Positions 50,107-57,521 of a stretch of DNA of 57,521 nucleotides are shown here, in pieces (position 1 is the stretch's first letter; every line of letters begins with the position of its first letter). The stretch comes from Cellulomonas fimi (GTDB taxonomy: Bacteria > Actinomycetota > Actinomycetes > Actinomycetales > Cellulomonadaceae): positions 1 to 57,521 of the forward strand of contig NZ_JAPESW010000025.1 of assembly GCF_028527925.1 (NCBI RefSeq). Direction: 5' to 3'. The position numbers and the translations under genes were made by a program. The notes beneath the pieces are model-generated. The model was given only the letters and a program-made list of their open reading frames with translations, ran no database searches and had not been told where the DNA came from.

Positions 50107-50886
50107 TCACCTCTCCGGGGGTGTCACGCCGGTCGCGTCCGGCGCGGGTTCGGGGTGCTCGCGCGCCAGGTAGGCCGCGAGCGTGGCGGACCGGTGCGCG
50201 CGGGCGGCGCGTTCGACGTCGGCCGGTGACGCGCCCGACGCGATCAGGTCGAGCAGCGCCTCGTGCTCCCGGACGGACTCGCGCGCGCGGCCCGGCACGA
50301 ACGTGAACGTCGAGTCGCGCAGGTGCCCCAGACGCGCCCACTCGGCGTCGACGAGCGCGAGCAGCCGCGGGTTGGGGCACGCCGCGAACAGGACCGCGTG
50401 GAACCGGTGGTTGAGCGACGTGAACAGCCGCGGGTCGAAGTCGTCGAGGCAGTCCACGAGGCGCCGGTTGACGCGCCGCGCCTGCGCCACGTGCTCCGCG
50501 GTGAGGTGCGGCGCGGCGAGCGCGGTCGCGGCGCCCTCGAGCATCGCGAGCGTCTCCATGCTGTGCCGGTACTGCGTGTCGTCGATGAGCGAGACGCGCG
50601 CGCCGACGTGCCGCTCGAACGTCACGAGCCCCTCGGCCTCGAGCCGCCGGATCGCCTCGCGCACCGGCACGACGCTCATGCCGAGCTCGTCCGCGATCGT
50701 GCCGAGCACGAGCCGGTGGCCCGGCGTGTACTGCTCGCCCGCGATGCGCTCGCGAAGCCAGCGGTACGCCTGCTCCGACTTGCCGGCGGCCGTCGACGAC
50801 CCGGCCCGCGGGCGGGCCGGCGGCCCGGCAGGCGCGACGGACCGCGGCCCGGGCGTCCGGGCCGGCGCGCTCGGGATGGCGTTCAC
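50107..50886 (-). CDS. GntR-family regulator, FCD subfamily
   Basis: A 259-residue regulator. The winged helix-turn-helix (about 40-105) includes 'YRWLRERIAGEQYTPGHRL' and 'ADELGMSVVPVREAIRRLE'. The helical FCD effector domain (about 115-240) has the metal-linked His motif 'LNHRFHAVLF'. It is embedded in the operon it presumably controls: its GTG overlaps the FAH-RraA stop and its own stop is 3 nt before hpaE. The N-terminal 35 residues are Pro/Ala-rich. Its effector is probably an aromatic acid or a pathway intermediate. Confidence 0.9.
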   Translation of the reverse strand: MNAIPSAPARTPGPRSVAPAGPPARPRAGSSTAAGKSEQAYRWLRERIAGEQYTPGHRLVLGTIADELGMSVVPVREAIRRLEAEGLVTFERHVGARVSLIDDTQYRHSMETLAMLEGAATALAAPHLTAEHVAQARRVNRRLVDCLDDFDPRLFTSLNHRFHAVLFAACPNPRLLALVDAEWARLGHLRDSTFTFVPGRARESVREHEALLDLIASGASPADVERAARAHRSATLAAYLAREHPEPAPDATGVTPPER

Positions 50887-52409
50887 CGGGTGCGGCGCCA
50901 CGCGTCGTACCTCGCTCTCCACGTCGCGTCCATCGGGAACAGCCCGTCGACGGCGTGCCCCGCCGCGACCTGCTCGGCGACCCACGCGTCCTCCTCCTCC
51001 TGCGCGAGGGCCGCGTCGACGACCTCCGCGACGAGCGCCGGCGGGATGACGACGACACCGTCCGCGTCGCCCACGAGCACGTCGCCCGGCTCGACGGTCG
51101 TCCCGCCGCACGCGACCGCGACGTCGACGTCCCACGGCACGTGCAGGCGCCCCAGCACCGCCGGGTGCGCCCCCGCCGCGTAGACCGGGATGCCGACGGC
51201 CGCGACCGCGTCGCGGTCCCGCACCGCACCGTCGGTGACGATCCCCGCCGCCCCGCGCACGTGCGCGCGCAGCGCCAGGACGTCGCCGAGCGTGCCCGCG
51301 TCGGCCTGGCCGCGGGCCTCGATGACGAGCACCTCACCGGGACCCACCGCGTCGAACGCCCGCTTCTGTGCGTTCTGCCCGCCGCCGTGCCGTGCGAACA
51401 GGTCCTCACGGCCCGGCAGGAGCCGCAGCGTGCGCGCGGTGCCCACGAGCCGCGTCCCCGGGTTCAGCGGCCGCACCCCGTCGACCGTGACCCGGTCCAG
51501 CCCGCGCCTGCGCAGCTGCGAGCTCAGCGCCGCGACCGGCACGTGCGCGAGCTTCTCGCGCAGCTCGGGCGTCAGCGCACCCGTTCCCGTCACCGGGTCG
51601 AGCCCGGCGGCGTCGCGCGACCCCCACGCCTCGGCGCGCTGGTGGTCGTCGACCGCGGGCAGCGCGCCGACAGCCGCGTCGAACGCGTGCGTCCCCTCGA
51701 CGACCGTCGTCACGAGCCGACCCGTCGTCGGCGAGCCCGGTGCGTCGGGCGCGTCCACCTCGACCTCGACCACGTCACCGGGCCGCAGCACCGACGACCC
51801 CGCGGGCGTCCCGGTGAGCACCACGTCGCCCGGCTCGAGCGTGAGGTGCTGCGACAGGTCCGCGACCATCTGCGTGAGCGGGAACAGCAGCCCCGCGGTC
51901 GTGTCGTCCTGCCGCAGCTCACCGTTCACCCACGTCCGCACGCGCAGCGCCGACGGGTCGAGCGGCGCCGCGTCGAGCAGCCGCGGACCGAGCGGCGTGA
52001 ACCCGTCGCCGCCCTTCGACCGCAGGTTCGACCCGCGGTCCGCCGCCCGCAGGTCGTACAGCCCGAGGTCGTTCGCCGCGGTCACCCACCCGACGTGCGC
52101 CCACGCCTCCTGCGCCGACACGCGGCGGGCGGGTCGCCCGATCACGAGCGCCACCTCACCCTCGAACGCGAGCAGCTCCGTCCCCGCCGGCCGCTCGACC
52201 GTGCCGCCCGACGCGGCCACCGAGCTCGACGGCTTGAGGAAGTACGACGGCTGCGCCGGCCGGCGCCCCCGCTGGTCCGCGCGCGACACGTAGCTCAGGT
52301 GCACCGCGACCACCTTCCCCGGGCGCCCCGGGAGCGCGGCGAACCTCGGGTCGACCGCGTCCCCGCCCGTGGCCCGCTCCGGGGCCTGCTCGGAGGCCTG
52401 CTCGGACAT
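50883..52409 (-). CDS. Fused fumarylacetoacetate hydrolase-like and RraA-like protein
   Basis: A 508-residue two-domain protein. Residues 30-245 are an FAH domain with the metal triad Glu83, Glu85 ('FEGEVALVIG') and Asp114 ('AANDLGLYDLR') and the end motif 'GDVVLTGTPAG'. Residues 280-490 are an RraA/HMG-aldolase domain with 'GIVTDGAVRDRD' (Asp393, Arg397, Asp398), the metal and substrate site of oxaloacetate decarboxylase/HMG aldolases. In the standard pathway HpaG is two FAH domains that decarboxylate and isomerise OPET; here RraA takes the place of the second. The ATG at 52409 is preferred over the GTG at 52415 because of GGAGG 5 nt upstream. Confidence 0.85.
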   Translation of the reverse strand: MSEQASEQAPERATGGDAVDPRFAALPGRPGKVVAVHLSYVSRADQRGRRPAQPSYFLKPSSSVAASGGTVERPAGTELLAFEGEVALVIGRPARRVSAQEAWAHVGWVTAANDLGLYDLRAADRGSNLRSKGGDGFTPLGPRLLDAAPLDPSALRVRTWVNGELRQDDTTAGLLFPLTQMVADLSQHLTLEPGDVVLTGTPAGSSVLRPGDVVEVEVDAPDAPGSPTTGRLVTTVVEGTHAFDAAVGALPAVDDHQRAEAWGSRDAAGLDPVTGTGALTPELREKLAHVPVAALSSQLRRRGLDRVTVDGVRPLNPGTRLVGTARTLRLLPGREDLFARHGGGQNAQKRAFDAVGPGEVLVIEARGQADAGTLGDVLALRAHVRGAAGIVTDGAVRDRDAVAAVGIPVYAAGAHPAVLGRLHVPWDVDVAVACGGTTVEPGDVLVGDADGVVVIPPALVAEVVDAALAQEEEDAWVAEQVAAGHAVDGLFPMDATWRARYDAWRRTR

Positions 52410-52482
52410 CCGCACCTCCGCGTCCTTCGTTCGACGGAACCCGTCACGACCGCGGGCACCGGCGCTCGCGGACGCGTGCTGC

Positions 52483-54138
52483 TCAGCTGTTCGCCCGCAC
52501 GATCTCCTCCTGGTACGGCGCGACGACGCCGGGGGAGACGACGAGGTCGAGCAGCAGGAAGGGGCGTTCGCCGGCGGGTCGCGTGGCCCAGTCGGCGAGG
52601 GCGTCGAGGTCCTCGAGCGTCCGCACGGTCACGCCGTGCGCACCGACGGCCGTCGCGAGGCCCGCGAAGTCGACCGCGGGGATGAGCATGGGCTCGCGCA
52701 CCAGGCCCTTGCGCCCGTAGACGTGCACCTCGGCGCCGTACGCGGCGTCGTTCCACACGACGGCCATCCCGCGCCCACCCGCGACGCGCACCGCCGACTC
52801 CAGGTCGGCGAGCGCCATGAGCCCGCCACCGTCCCCCGACGTGAGCACGACGGTCGCGTCGGGCCGTGCGAGCGCCGCGCCCACGACGCTCGGGAAGCCG
52901 AGGCCGATCGACTGGAACGCGGTGCCGACCATGATCATGCGGTCGGGCGACGCCACCGGCCAGTACATGTTCGCCCACGCGATGAAGTGCCCGCCGTCGG
53001 ACACGACGACCCGGTCGGTCGGCAGCAGGGAAGCGATGCGCGCGGCCGCCGAGCGGGGGTCGAGCCGACCGTCGGGCGCGGTGCCCGTCCCGGGCTCGTG
53101 CCGGCGCGCGGCCGCCACGTCCACGGACTCGCGCCACCCGCTCGGCGTCGCGTCGGGCCGCGCGTGCAGCTCGTCGAGGACCGCCGCCGCGACCGTCGCC
53201 GCGTCGCCCCGCACGTACCCGCCCACGTGCGGGTGCGTCGCCGCGGGCGCGACGTCCACCTGCAGCACGCGCGTGCCCGGCGCGAACAGCTCGCCGAACC
53301 GCATTGTGAACTGGTTGAGCGACGCCCCGACGACGAGCGCGACGTCCGCCTCGCGCACGAGCCCCATCGCGCCGCGCGCACCGAACCCGCCCGCCACGCC
53401 GAGGTCGAACTCGGGCCGCGGGAAGACGCCCTGACCGAGCGCCGTCGTGACCGTCAGCGCACCCGTCGCGTCCGCGATCTTCCCGAGCACGTCGCCCGCG
53501 CCCGCGAGCCACGCACCCCGTCCCGCCAGGAGCAGCGGTCGCCGCGCCGACGCCAGCGCCGCCGCGACCTCCCGCACGGTCGCGTCCGCGAACGGGCCCC
53601 GCGGCGCGAGCGGCCCCGGCAGCCGCGGCTCGGGCACGTCGGGCACCGGGCCCGCGTCGAGCGTCGCGACGTCGTAGGGGATCGCCAGCACCGTCGGCAC
53701 CCGGTACGTCAGCGCGTGCTCGACCGCGATCGCCGTCGTCGCCGCCGCGTCCGCACGCCCCACCGTGTACGTGCGGGCACCGACCGCCGACGCCATCGCG
53801 ATCTGGTCCACGTCCCACGGGCGCGGCCCCGACGTGGGCTCGTCGCCCACCACGAGCACGAGCGGCACGTGCGCCTGCACCGCCTCGGCCAGCGCCGTGA
53901 GCGTGTTGGTGAACCCCGCGCCGTACGTCGTCGTCGCCGCCGCGAGCCGCCCCGACGCCCGGTGGTGCGCGTCCGCCGCGACCACGGCCCCCGACTCGTG
54001 CCGCACCGGCGTGAACGTCGCCGACGTCTGCCGCGCGAGCGCGTCGAGGAAGTGCGCGTTGCCGTTGCCCATGACCCCGAACACGTGGTCCACGTGCGCG
54101 GCGAGGGTGACCGCGGCGTGCGCGGAGACCGAGGGCAT
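52483..54138 (-). CDS. Thiamine-diphosphate-dependent decarboxylase-like enzyme
   Basis: A 551-residue ThDP enzyme of the acetolactate synthase/benzoylformate decarboxylase group. Cofactor-activating Glu48 is in 'VRHESGAVVAAD', and the ThDP/Mg motif runs from Gly435-Asp-Gly437 to Asn463 ('VVWNDAAYG'). The three domains (Pyr, central, PP) are complete, and no FAD-specific motif is obvious. The substrate is not readable. As first gene of an operon for homoprotocatechuate breakdown it may decarboxylate a phenylpyruvate or benzoylformate (inference). ATG at 54138 with GAGGAGG upstream. Confidence 0.8.
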   Translation of the reverse strand: MPSVSAHAAVTLAAHVDHVFGVMGNGNAHFLDALARQTSATFTPVRHESGAVVAADAHHRASGRLAAATTTYGAGFTNTLTALAEAVQAHVPLVLVVGDEPTSGPRPWDVDQIAMASAVGARTYTVGRADAAATTAIAVEHALTYRVPTVLAIPYDVATLDAGPVPDVPEPRLPGPLAPRGPFADATVREVAAALASARRPLLLAGRGAWLAGAGDVLGKIADATGALTVTTALGQGVFPRPEFDLGVAGGFGARGAMGLVREADVALVVGASLNQFTMRFGELFAPGTRVLQVDVAPAATHPHVGGYVRGDAATVAAAVLDELHARPDATPSGWRESVDVAAARRHEPGTGTAPDGRLDPRSAAARIASLLPTDRVVVSDGGHFIAWANMYWPVASPDRMIMVGTAFQSIGLGFPSVVGAALARPDATVVLTSGDGGGLMALADLESAVRVAGGRGMAVVWNDAAYGAEVHVYGRKGLVREPMLIPAVDFAGLATAVGAHGVTVRTLEDLDALADWATRPAGERPFLLLDLVVSPGVVAPYQEEIVRANS

Positions 54139-54299
54139 CGCCGACCTCCTCGTCGAACGTCGGGCCCACGCCGTCGTGGGACCGTCCGCTCGGCACTCTA
54201 TCCACCGCCGTATACGATCCGCACGAGGGAGGTCCACGCGACCGACCGGCGCGCCACGCCTCCCACCGCCTCGACAACGACGTCCGGGGGAGTCGCACC
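54139..54299. promoter_or_regulatory. Divergent promoter with CGTATACG palindrome
   Basis: The palindrome CGTATACG at 54209-54216 is an AT-containing island in a very GC-rich gap. A minus-strand -10 TAGAGT (54195-54200) would serve the operon, and a plus-strand TACGAT (54213-54218) the monooxygenase. The palindrome overlaps the latter and lies just upstream of the former. FCD-type GntR regulators commonly bind short palindromes of this kind, so it is the best operator candidate for the regulator at 50107. Confidence 0.45.
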
Positions 54300-56204
54300 A
54301 TGCAGTTCCACCACCACGGCTACGTCTCGGGCGACCCCCGCGTCCAGCCCGCCGCCGGCGTCGGCCTCGACCGCCCCGACGACCTGCCCGACGAGGTCGA
54401 CGTCCTCATCGTCGGCACCGGACCCGCCGGCATGATCGCCGCCGCGCAGCTCTCCCAGTTCCCCGACGTCACCACCCGCATCGTCGACCGCCGCCCCGGA
54501 CGCCTCGCCATCGGCCAGGCCGACGGCATCCAGGCCCGCAGCGTCGAGACCTTCCAGGCGTTCGGCTTCGCCGGCCGCATCGCCGAGGAGGCCTACCGCA
54601 TCACCGAGATGTGCTTCTGGCACCCCGACCCCGCCGACCCCACCCGCATCGTCCGCGGCGAACGCCCGCCCGACGACCCGTCCGGCATCAGCGAGTTCCC
54701 CCACCTCATCGTCAACCAGGCCCGGGTCCTCGACCACTTCGCCGAGTACATGGCCAACGCCCCCACCCGCATGCGGCCCGACTACGGCTACGCCTTCCGC
54801 GACCTGCACGTCGACGACCACGGCGACCACCCCGTCACCGTCCACCTCACCCGCACCGCCGGCGACGACACCGGCACCGAGAAGACCGTCCGCGCGCGCT
54901 ACGTCCTCGGCGCCGACGGTGCCCACAGCGACGTCCGCCGCGCCATCGGCTGCGTCCCCCGCGGCGACTCCGCGTTCCACGCCTGGGGCGTCATGGACGT
55001 CCTCGCCGTCACCGACTTCCCCGACATCCGCCTCAAGTGCGCCATCCAGTCCGGCACCGGCGGCAGCATCCTGCTCATCCCCCGCGAGGGCGGACACCTC
55101 TTCCGCATGTACGTCGACCTCGGCGAGGTCCACCCCGACACCCGCGACGCCGTCCGCGCCACCACGATCGACCAGATCGTCGACCACGCCAACGCCATCC
55201 TGCGGCCCTACACGCTCGACGTCCGCTCCGTCGCCTGGCACAGCGTCTACGAGGTCGGCCACCGCGTCACCGACCGCTTCGACGACGTCCCCCTCGACCA
55301 GCGCGGCACCCGCACCCCCCGCGTCTTCATCGCCGGCGACGCCTGCCACACCCACAGCGCCAAGGCCGGCCAGGGCATGAACGTCTCCATGCAGGACGGC
55401 TTCAACCTCGCCTGGAAGCTCGGCCACGTCCTGACCGGCCGCAGCCCCGAGACCCTCCTCGCCACCTACTCCGCCGAACGCCAGGTCATCGCCCAGAACC
55501 TCATCGACTTCGACCGCGAGTGGTCCTCCCTCATGGCCCGCAAGCCCGAGGACCTCGACCCCGGCGAGCTCGCCGCCTTCTACGTCCGCACCACCGAGTT
55601 CCTCTTCGGCTTCATGACGCAGTACCCGCCCTCGATGCTCGTCGCCGCACCCACCCACCAGAACCTCGCCACCGGCTTCCCCCTCGGCAAACGGTTCAAG
55701 TCCGCCCCCGTCGTCCGCGTCGCCGATGCCAACCCCCTGCACCTCGGCCACCAGCACCGCGCCGACGGCCGCTGGCGCGTCTACGCCTTCGCCGACCGAC
55801 CCGCCGCGGGGGAGCGGTCCGCGCTCGCGGACTGGGCCGACTGGATGGCGACGTCGCCCGAGTCACCCGTCCTCGCGCACGCGCGCGACGGCGACGCGCT
55901 CGACGCACTTCTCGACGTCAAGGTCGTCTACCAGCAGCGGCACGTCGACGTCGACATCACGGCGGTGCCCGCGCTGTTCCTCCCGCGCACGGGCCCGTTC
56001 GCGCTCGTCGACTACGAGAAGGTCTTCGCCACGCACCCCGACGACGACGTCTTCGACCTGCGCGGCGTCGACCGCGCCGGCTGCGTCGTCGTCGTCCGCC
56101 CCGACCAGTACGTCGCCGCCGTCCTGCCGCTCGACGCGACCGCGGACCTCGCGGCCTTCTTCCGGCAGCACCTGCTCGTCCAGACGCGCGAGCCCGTCGC
56201 CTGA
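54300..56204 (+). CDS. FAD-dependent aromatic hydroxylase, 3-hydroxybenzoate 4-monooxygenase-like
   Basis: A 634-residue group A flavin monooxygenase of the phenol 2-monooxygenase/MobA type. It has GxGxxG 'VLIVGTGPAGMIAAAQL' (about 35-51), the 'LGADGAHSDVRRAIG' DG motif, and FAD/GD motif 'PRVFIAGDACHTHSAKAGQGMN'. A C-terminal thioredoxin-like domain follows (about 440-634). Its collinearity with Comamonas MobA is striking from the first residues. MobA para-hydroxylates 3-hydroxybenzoate; beside hpaD the substrate could instead be a hydroxyphenylacetate (inference). Codon use changes near base 55800, from almost only C-ending to mixed G-ending codons. Confidence 0.85.
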   Translation: MQFHHHGYVSGDPRVQPAAGVGLDRPDDLPDEVDVLIVGTGPAGMIAAAQLSQFPDVTTRIVDRRPGRLAIGQADGIQARSVETFQAFGFAGRIAEEAYRITEMCFWHPDPADPTRIVRGERPPDDPSGISEFPHLIVNQARVLDHFAEYMANAPTRMRPDYGYAFRDLHVDDHGDHPVTVHLTRTAGDDTGTEKTVRARYVLGADGAHSDVRRAIGCVPRGDSAFHAWGVMDVLAVTDFPDIRLKCAIQSGTGGSILLIPREGGHLFRMYVDLGEVHPDTRDAVRATTIDQIVDHANAILRPYTLDVRSVAWHSVYEVGHRVTDRFDDVPLDQRGTRTPRVFIAGDACHTHSAKAGQGMNVSMQDGFNLAWKLGHVLTGRSPETLLATYSAERQVIAQNLIDFDREWSSLMARKPEDLDPGELAAFYVRTTEFLFGFMTQYPPSMLVAAPTHQNLATGFPLGKRFKSAPVVRVADANPLHLGHQHRADGRWRVYAFADRPAAGERSALADWADWMATSPESPVLAHARDGDALDALLDVKVVYQQRHVDVDITAVPALFLPRTGPFALVDYEKVFATHPDDDVFDLRGVDRAGCVVVVRPDQYVAAVLPLDATADLAAFFRQHLLVQTREPVA

Positions 56205-56211
56205 CGTCGCC

Positions 56212-56259
56212 GACGGTCCGCGGCGGGCCGGCGCAGCCCGACCCGCCGCGCCCGCCGTC
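56212..56259. terminator. Bidirectional terminator candidate
   Basis: An 8-bp perfect stem (56220-56227 with 56242-56249, GCGGCGGG type) inside an outer GACGG/CCGTC pair (56212-56216 and 56255-56259), in the 57-base gap between two converging genes. Confidence 0.55.
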
Positions 56260-56261
56260 CG

Positions 56262-57155
56262 TCAGACGCGCGCGGCCTCGCGCGCGAGCCGTGCCGGCGT
56301 CTCGTCGTCGAAGTCCGCGAAGAACCCCGCGACCCGGTCGGTGAGCTCACCCATCCCGTCGCACGCGAACAGGATCGGCTGGTAGTGGCTGATGTCGTAC
56401 GCGAGCGTCGCCATCTGGTGGAAGTCCACCGGCCGGATGTCCGCGCCGCGGAACTCCTCGATCTCCCCGTACGACGAGAGCAGCCCCGCCCCGTACGCGC
56501 GCAGCTCACCGTGCTCGTACATCACGCCGAACTCGATCGTGAACCAGAAGACGTCCGCGACGTACTGCAGCCCCTCGGGCGTCTCGCACCGCCGCGCGGC
56601 CTCGCCGGCACGCCGCTTGACGTCCGCGATCGCCGGGTTCGCCAGGAGATTGCAGTGCCCCACGACCTCGTGGAGGATGTCCGGCTCCGGCGTGTAGAGC
56701 GGCTGCGACGCGTGCCGCAGGTACTGCGTCGAGTGGAACACCCCGTCCGCGAGCGACCCGTAGAACACGTCGAGCGGGACGAGCCCGGCGGCCGGGTGGA
56801 GCCGGAACGCGCTGAGCGGCATGAGTCCCGCACTGACCTCGTCGAGCTGCGGCACGTGGTCCGTCGGCAGCGCGAGGGCCTCCTTGCCCTCGAGGTAGCC
56901 CCGGATCGCGAGCCGCTCGTGCTTCGGCGCGAGCTCCCGGCACACGGTCGCCCAGATCTGGTTCTCGGTGTCCGTGTACTCGACGCGCGGCACCGGCTCG
57001 CCCGGCCGCCACGCGAGCGCCGGCGCCGCGATCTCGTCGCGACGTCGCCGGTACTCCTCGTCCTTCGCACCGGGATGGTCGTCCGCGAGGTGAACCCTGG
57101 CCTTGCCGTCCTCGTCCGCGGTGACGGGGGCGTACAGCTGGCCCTCTTCGAACAT
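56262..57155 (-). CDS. phhA: Phenylalanine 4-monooxygenase
   Basis: A 297-residue pterin-dependent iron hydroxylase that converts phenylalanine to tyrosine. The iron triad is His162 and His167 in 'ILHEVVGHCNLL' and Glu208 in 'FWFTIEFGVMYE'. 'RLHPAAGLVPLDVFYGSLADG' is the substrate/pterin region. The length matches bacterial single-domain enzymes without an ACT domain. The ATG at 57155 follows TAGAAC by 7 nt, another possible leaderless start. A pterin carbinolamine dehydratase gene is not adjacent. Confidence 0.94.
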   Translation of the reverse strand: MFEEGQLYAPVTADEDGKARVHLADDHPGAKDEEYRRRRDEIAAPALAWRPGEPVPRVEYTDTENQIWATVCRELAPKHERLAIRGYLEGKEALALPTDHVPQLDEVSAGLMPLSAFRLHPAAGLVPLDVFYGSLADGVFHSTQYLRHASQPLYTPEPDILHEVVGHCNLLANPAIADVKRRAGEAARRCETPEGLQYVADVFWFTIEFGVMYEHGELRAYGAGLLSSYGEIEEFRGADIRPVDFHQMATLAYDISHYQPILFACDGMGELTDRVAGFFADFDDETPARLAREAARV

Positions 57156-57247
57156 GCGACCCGTTCTACGCCTCGCGGACGCGCTGCGCATCCCCCTGCC
57201 GGGGGCTGCCGGTGGCGCCGTCCGTCGACGACGGCCGGTCGCACGGG

Positions 57248-57321
57248 TGCCCCGAGTGGGATTCGAACCCACACTGGATCGGGTTTGAGCCGAACGCCTC
57301 TGCCGGTTGGGCTATCGGGGC
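57248..57321 (-). tRNA. tRNA with CAA anticodon (Leu by codon), class I shape
   Basis: A 74-nt cloverleaf. Acceptor stem GCCCCGA/TCGGGGC is perfect; the T arm is GTGGG-TTCGAAT-CCCAC. The anticodon loop CTCAAAC gives CAA, which reads the leucine codon UUG; U33 and A37 are normal. The D stem has a C-A mismatch at its inner pair, and the first anticodon-stem pair is T-T. The variable loop is only 5 nt (CCAGT), although leucine tRNAs normally have a long variable arm. The discriminator is A73, as LeuRS requires. CCA is not encoded (CCC follows). Confidence 0.8.
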
Positions 57322-57521
57322 CAGGGCGCCAGGATAGACGCGAACCGGAGCCGTCCGACCCGGCACCACCAGCACGCGGACACCGGGCGGGCCCGGCACG
57401 GAGCGGGGCCACGCGGACGACGCACCGTGCCGCGAGCACCGCCGCCGACCCGCCCCGTCGGGCGAGCGGCGCACGTCACAGCACGTGTTGCCCGCAACCC
57501 GCCCACCCACGGCGACTACGC
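57322..57521 (-). promoter_or_regulatory. tRNA promoter and otherwise empty right edge
   Basis: On the minus strand TATCCT (57331-57336) lies 9 nt before the tRNA 5' end and fits a -10 box. The remaining bases to 57521 show no open frame with coding character, no repeat and no RNA that I can recognise. Confidence 0.4.

Noticed and set aside
52420..52470. Second operator-like inverted repeat (GTTC-N4-GAAC) between the ThDP and FAH-RraA genes
   Set aside because: Arms of only 4 bp are expected by chance, and no -10 box accompanies it.

Overview
The window is about 75% GC with GTG/ATG starts, TANNNT -10 boxes that often sit 6-8 nt upstream of the start codon (leaderless style), and a complete Pup-proteasome locus. 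This points to an actinobacterium of the Micrococcales. The gene order (proteasome genes, FKBP, hisF, ABC pair, hisI-trpE, trpCBA-lgt, gltBD, pyk) and the protein sequences look Cellulomonas-like; this is a judgement from memory, not a database search.

Region 1 (1-11.4 kb): a 5'-truncated HAD phosphatase, a RecB-type nuclease and a site-2 protease on divergent leaderless promoters, a SUKH protein, then trmI, mpa/arc, dop, pup, prcB, prcA and pafA. Dop deamidates the C-terminal Gln of Pup, PafA ligates Pup to lysines, Mpa unfolds the tagged proteins and PrcBA degrades them.

Region 2 (11.6-34.4 kb): housekeeping metabolism. It holds an FKBP lipoprotein coupled to hisF, a heterodimeric ABC exporter with one degenerate ATP site, hisI-trpE and a small membrane protein, a group of small membrane proteins (HGxxPAAW, DUF4190, DUF2752, DUF4190), trpC-trpB-trpA-lgt, gltB-gltD behind a perfect Crp-type palindrome, and pyk followed by a strong hairpin terminator. 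trpD, trpG and most his genes are not here.

Region 3 (34.4-45.6 kb): mostly single-gene units. These are an RNase Z-like hydrolase, a secreted HAF-repeat protein divergent from an orthocaspase, an alpha/beta hydrolase, a DUF808 membrane protein, a GNAT, a TerD-VWA fusion, a DUF1876 protein, a tandem universal stress protein, sucrose phosphorylase and small unknowns.

Region 4 (45.7-57.5 kb): an aromatic catabolic block. A minus-strand operon encodes a thiamine-diphosphate (ThDP) enzyme, a fused FAH-RraA protein, a GntR/FCD regulator, HpaE, HpaD, HpaH and HpaI. It is divergent from a MobA-like flavin monooxygenase and is followed by phenylalanine 4-hydroxylase and an odd class-I tRNA with anticodon CAA. 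Together they suggest a homoprotocatechuate meta-cleavage pathway ending in pyruvate and succinic semialdehyde. It may be fed from phenylalanine/tyrosine or from a hydroxyphenylacetate. No recognisable HpaF isomerase or HpaBC hydroxylase is present, and the fused FAH-RraA enzyme is the least ordinary component. No mobile element, CRISPR array or rRNA was seen. No gene-free stretch exceeds 300 bases.
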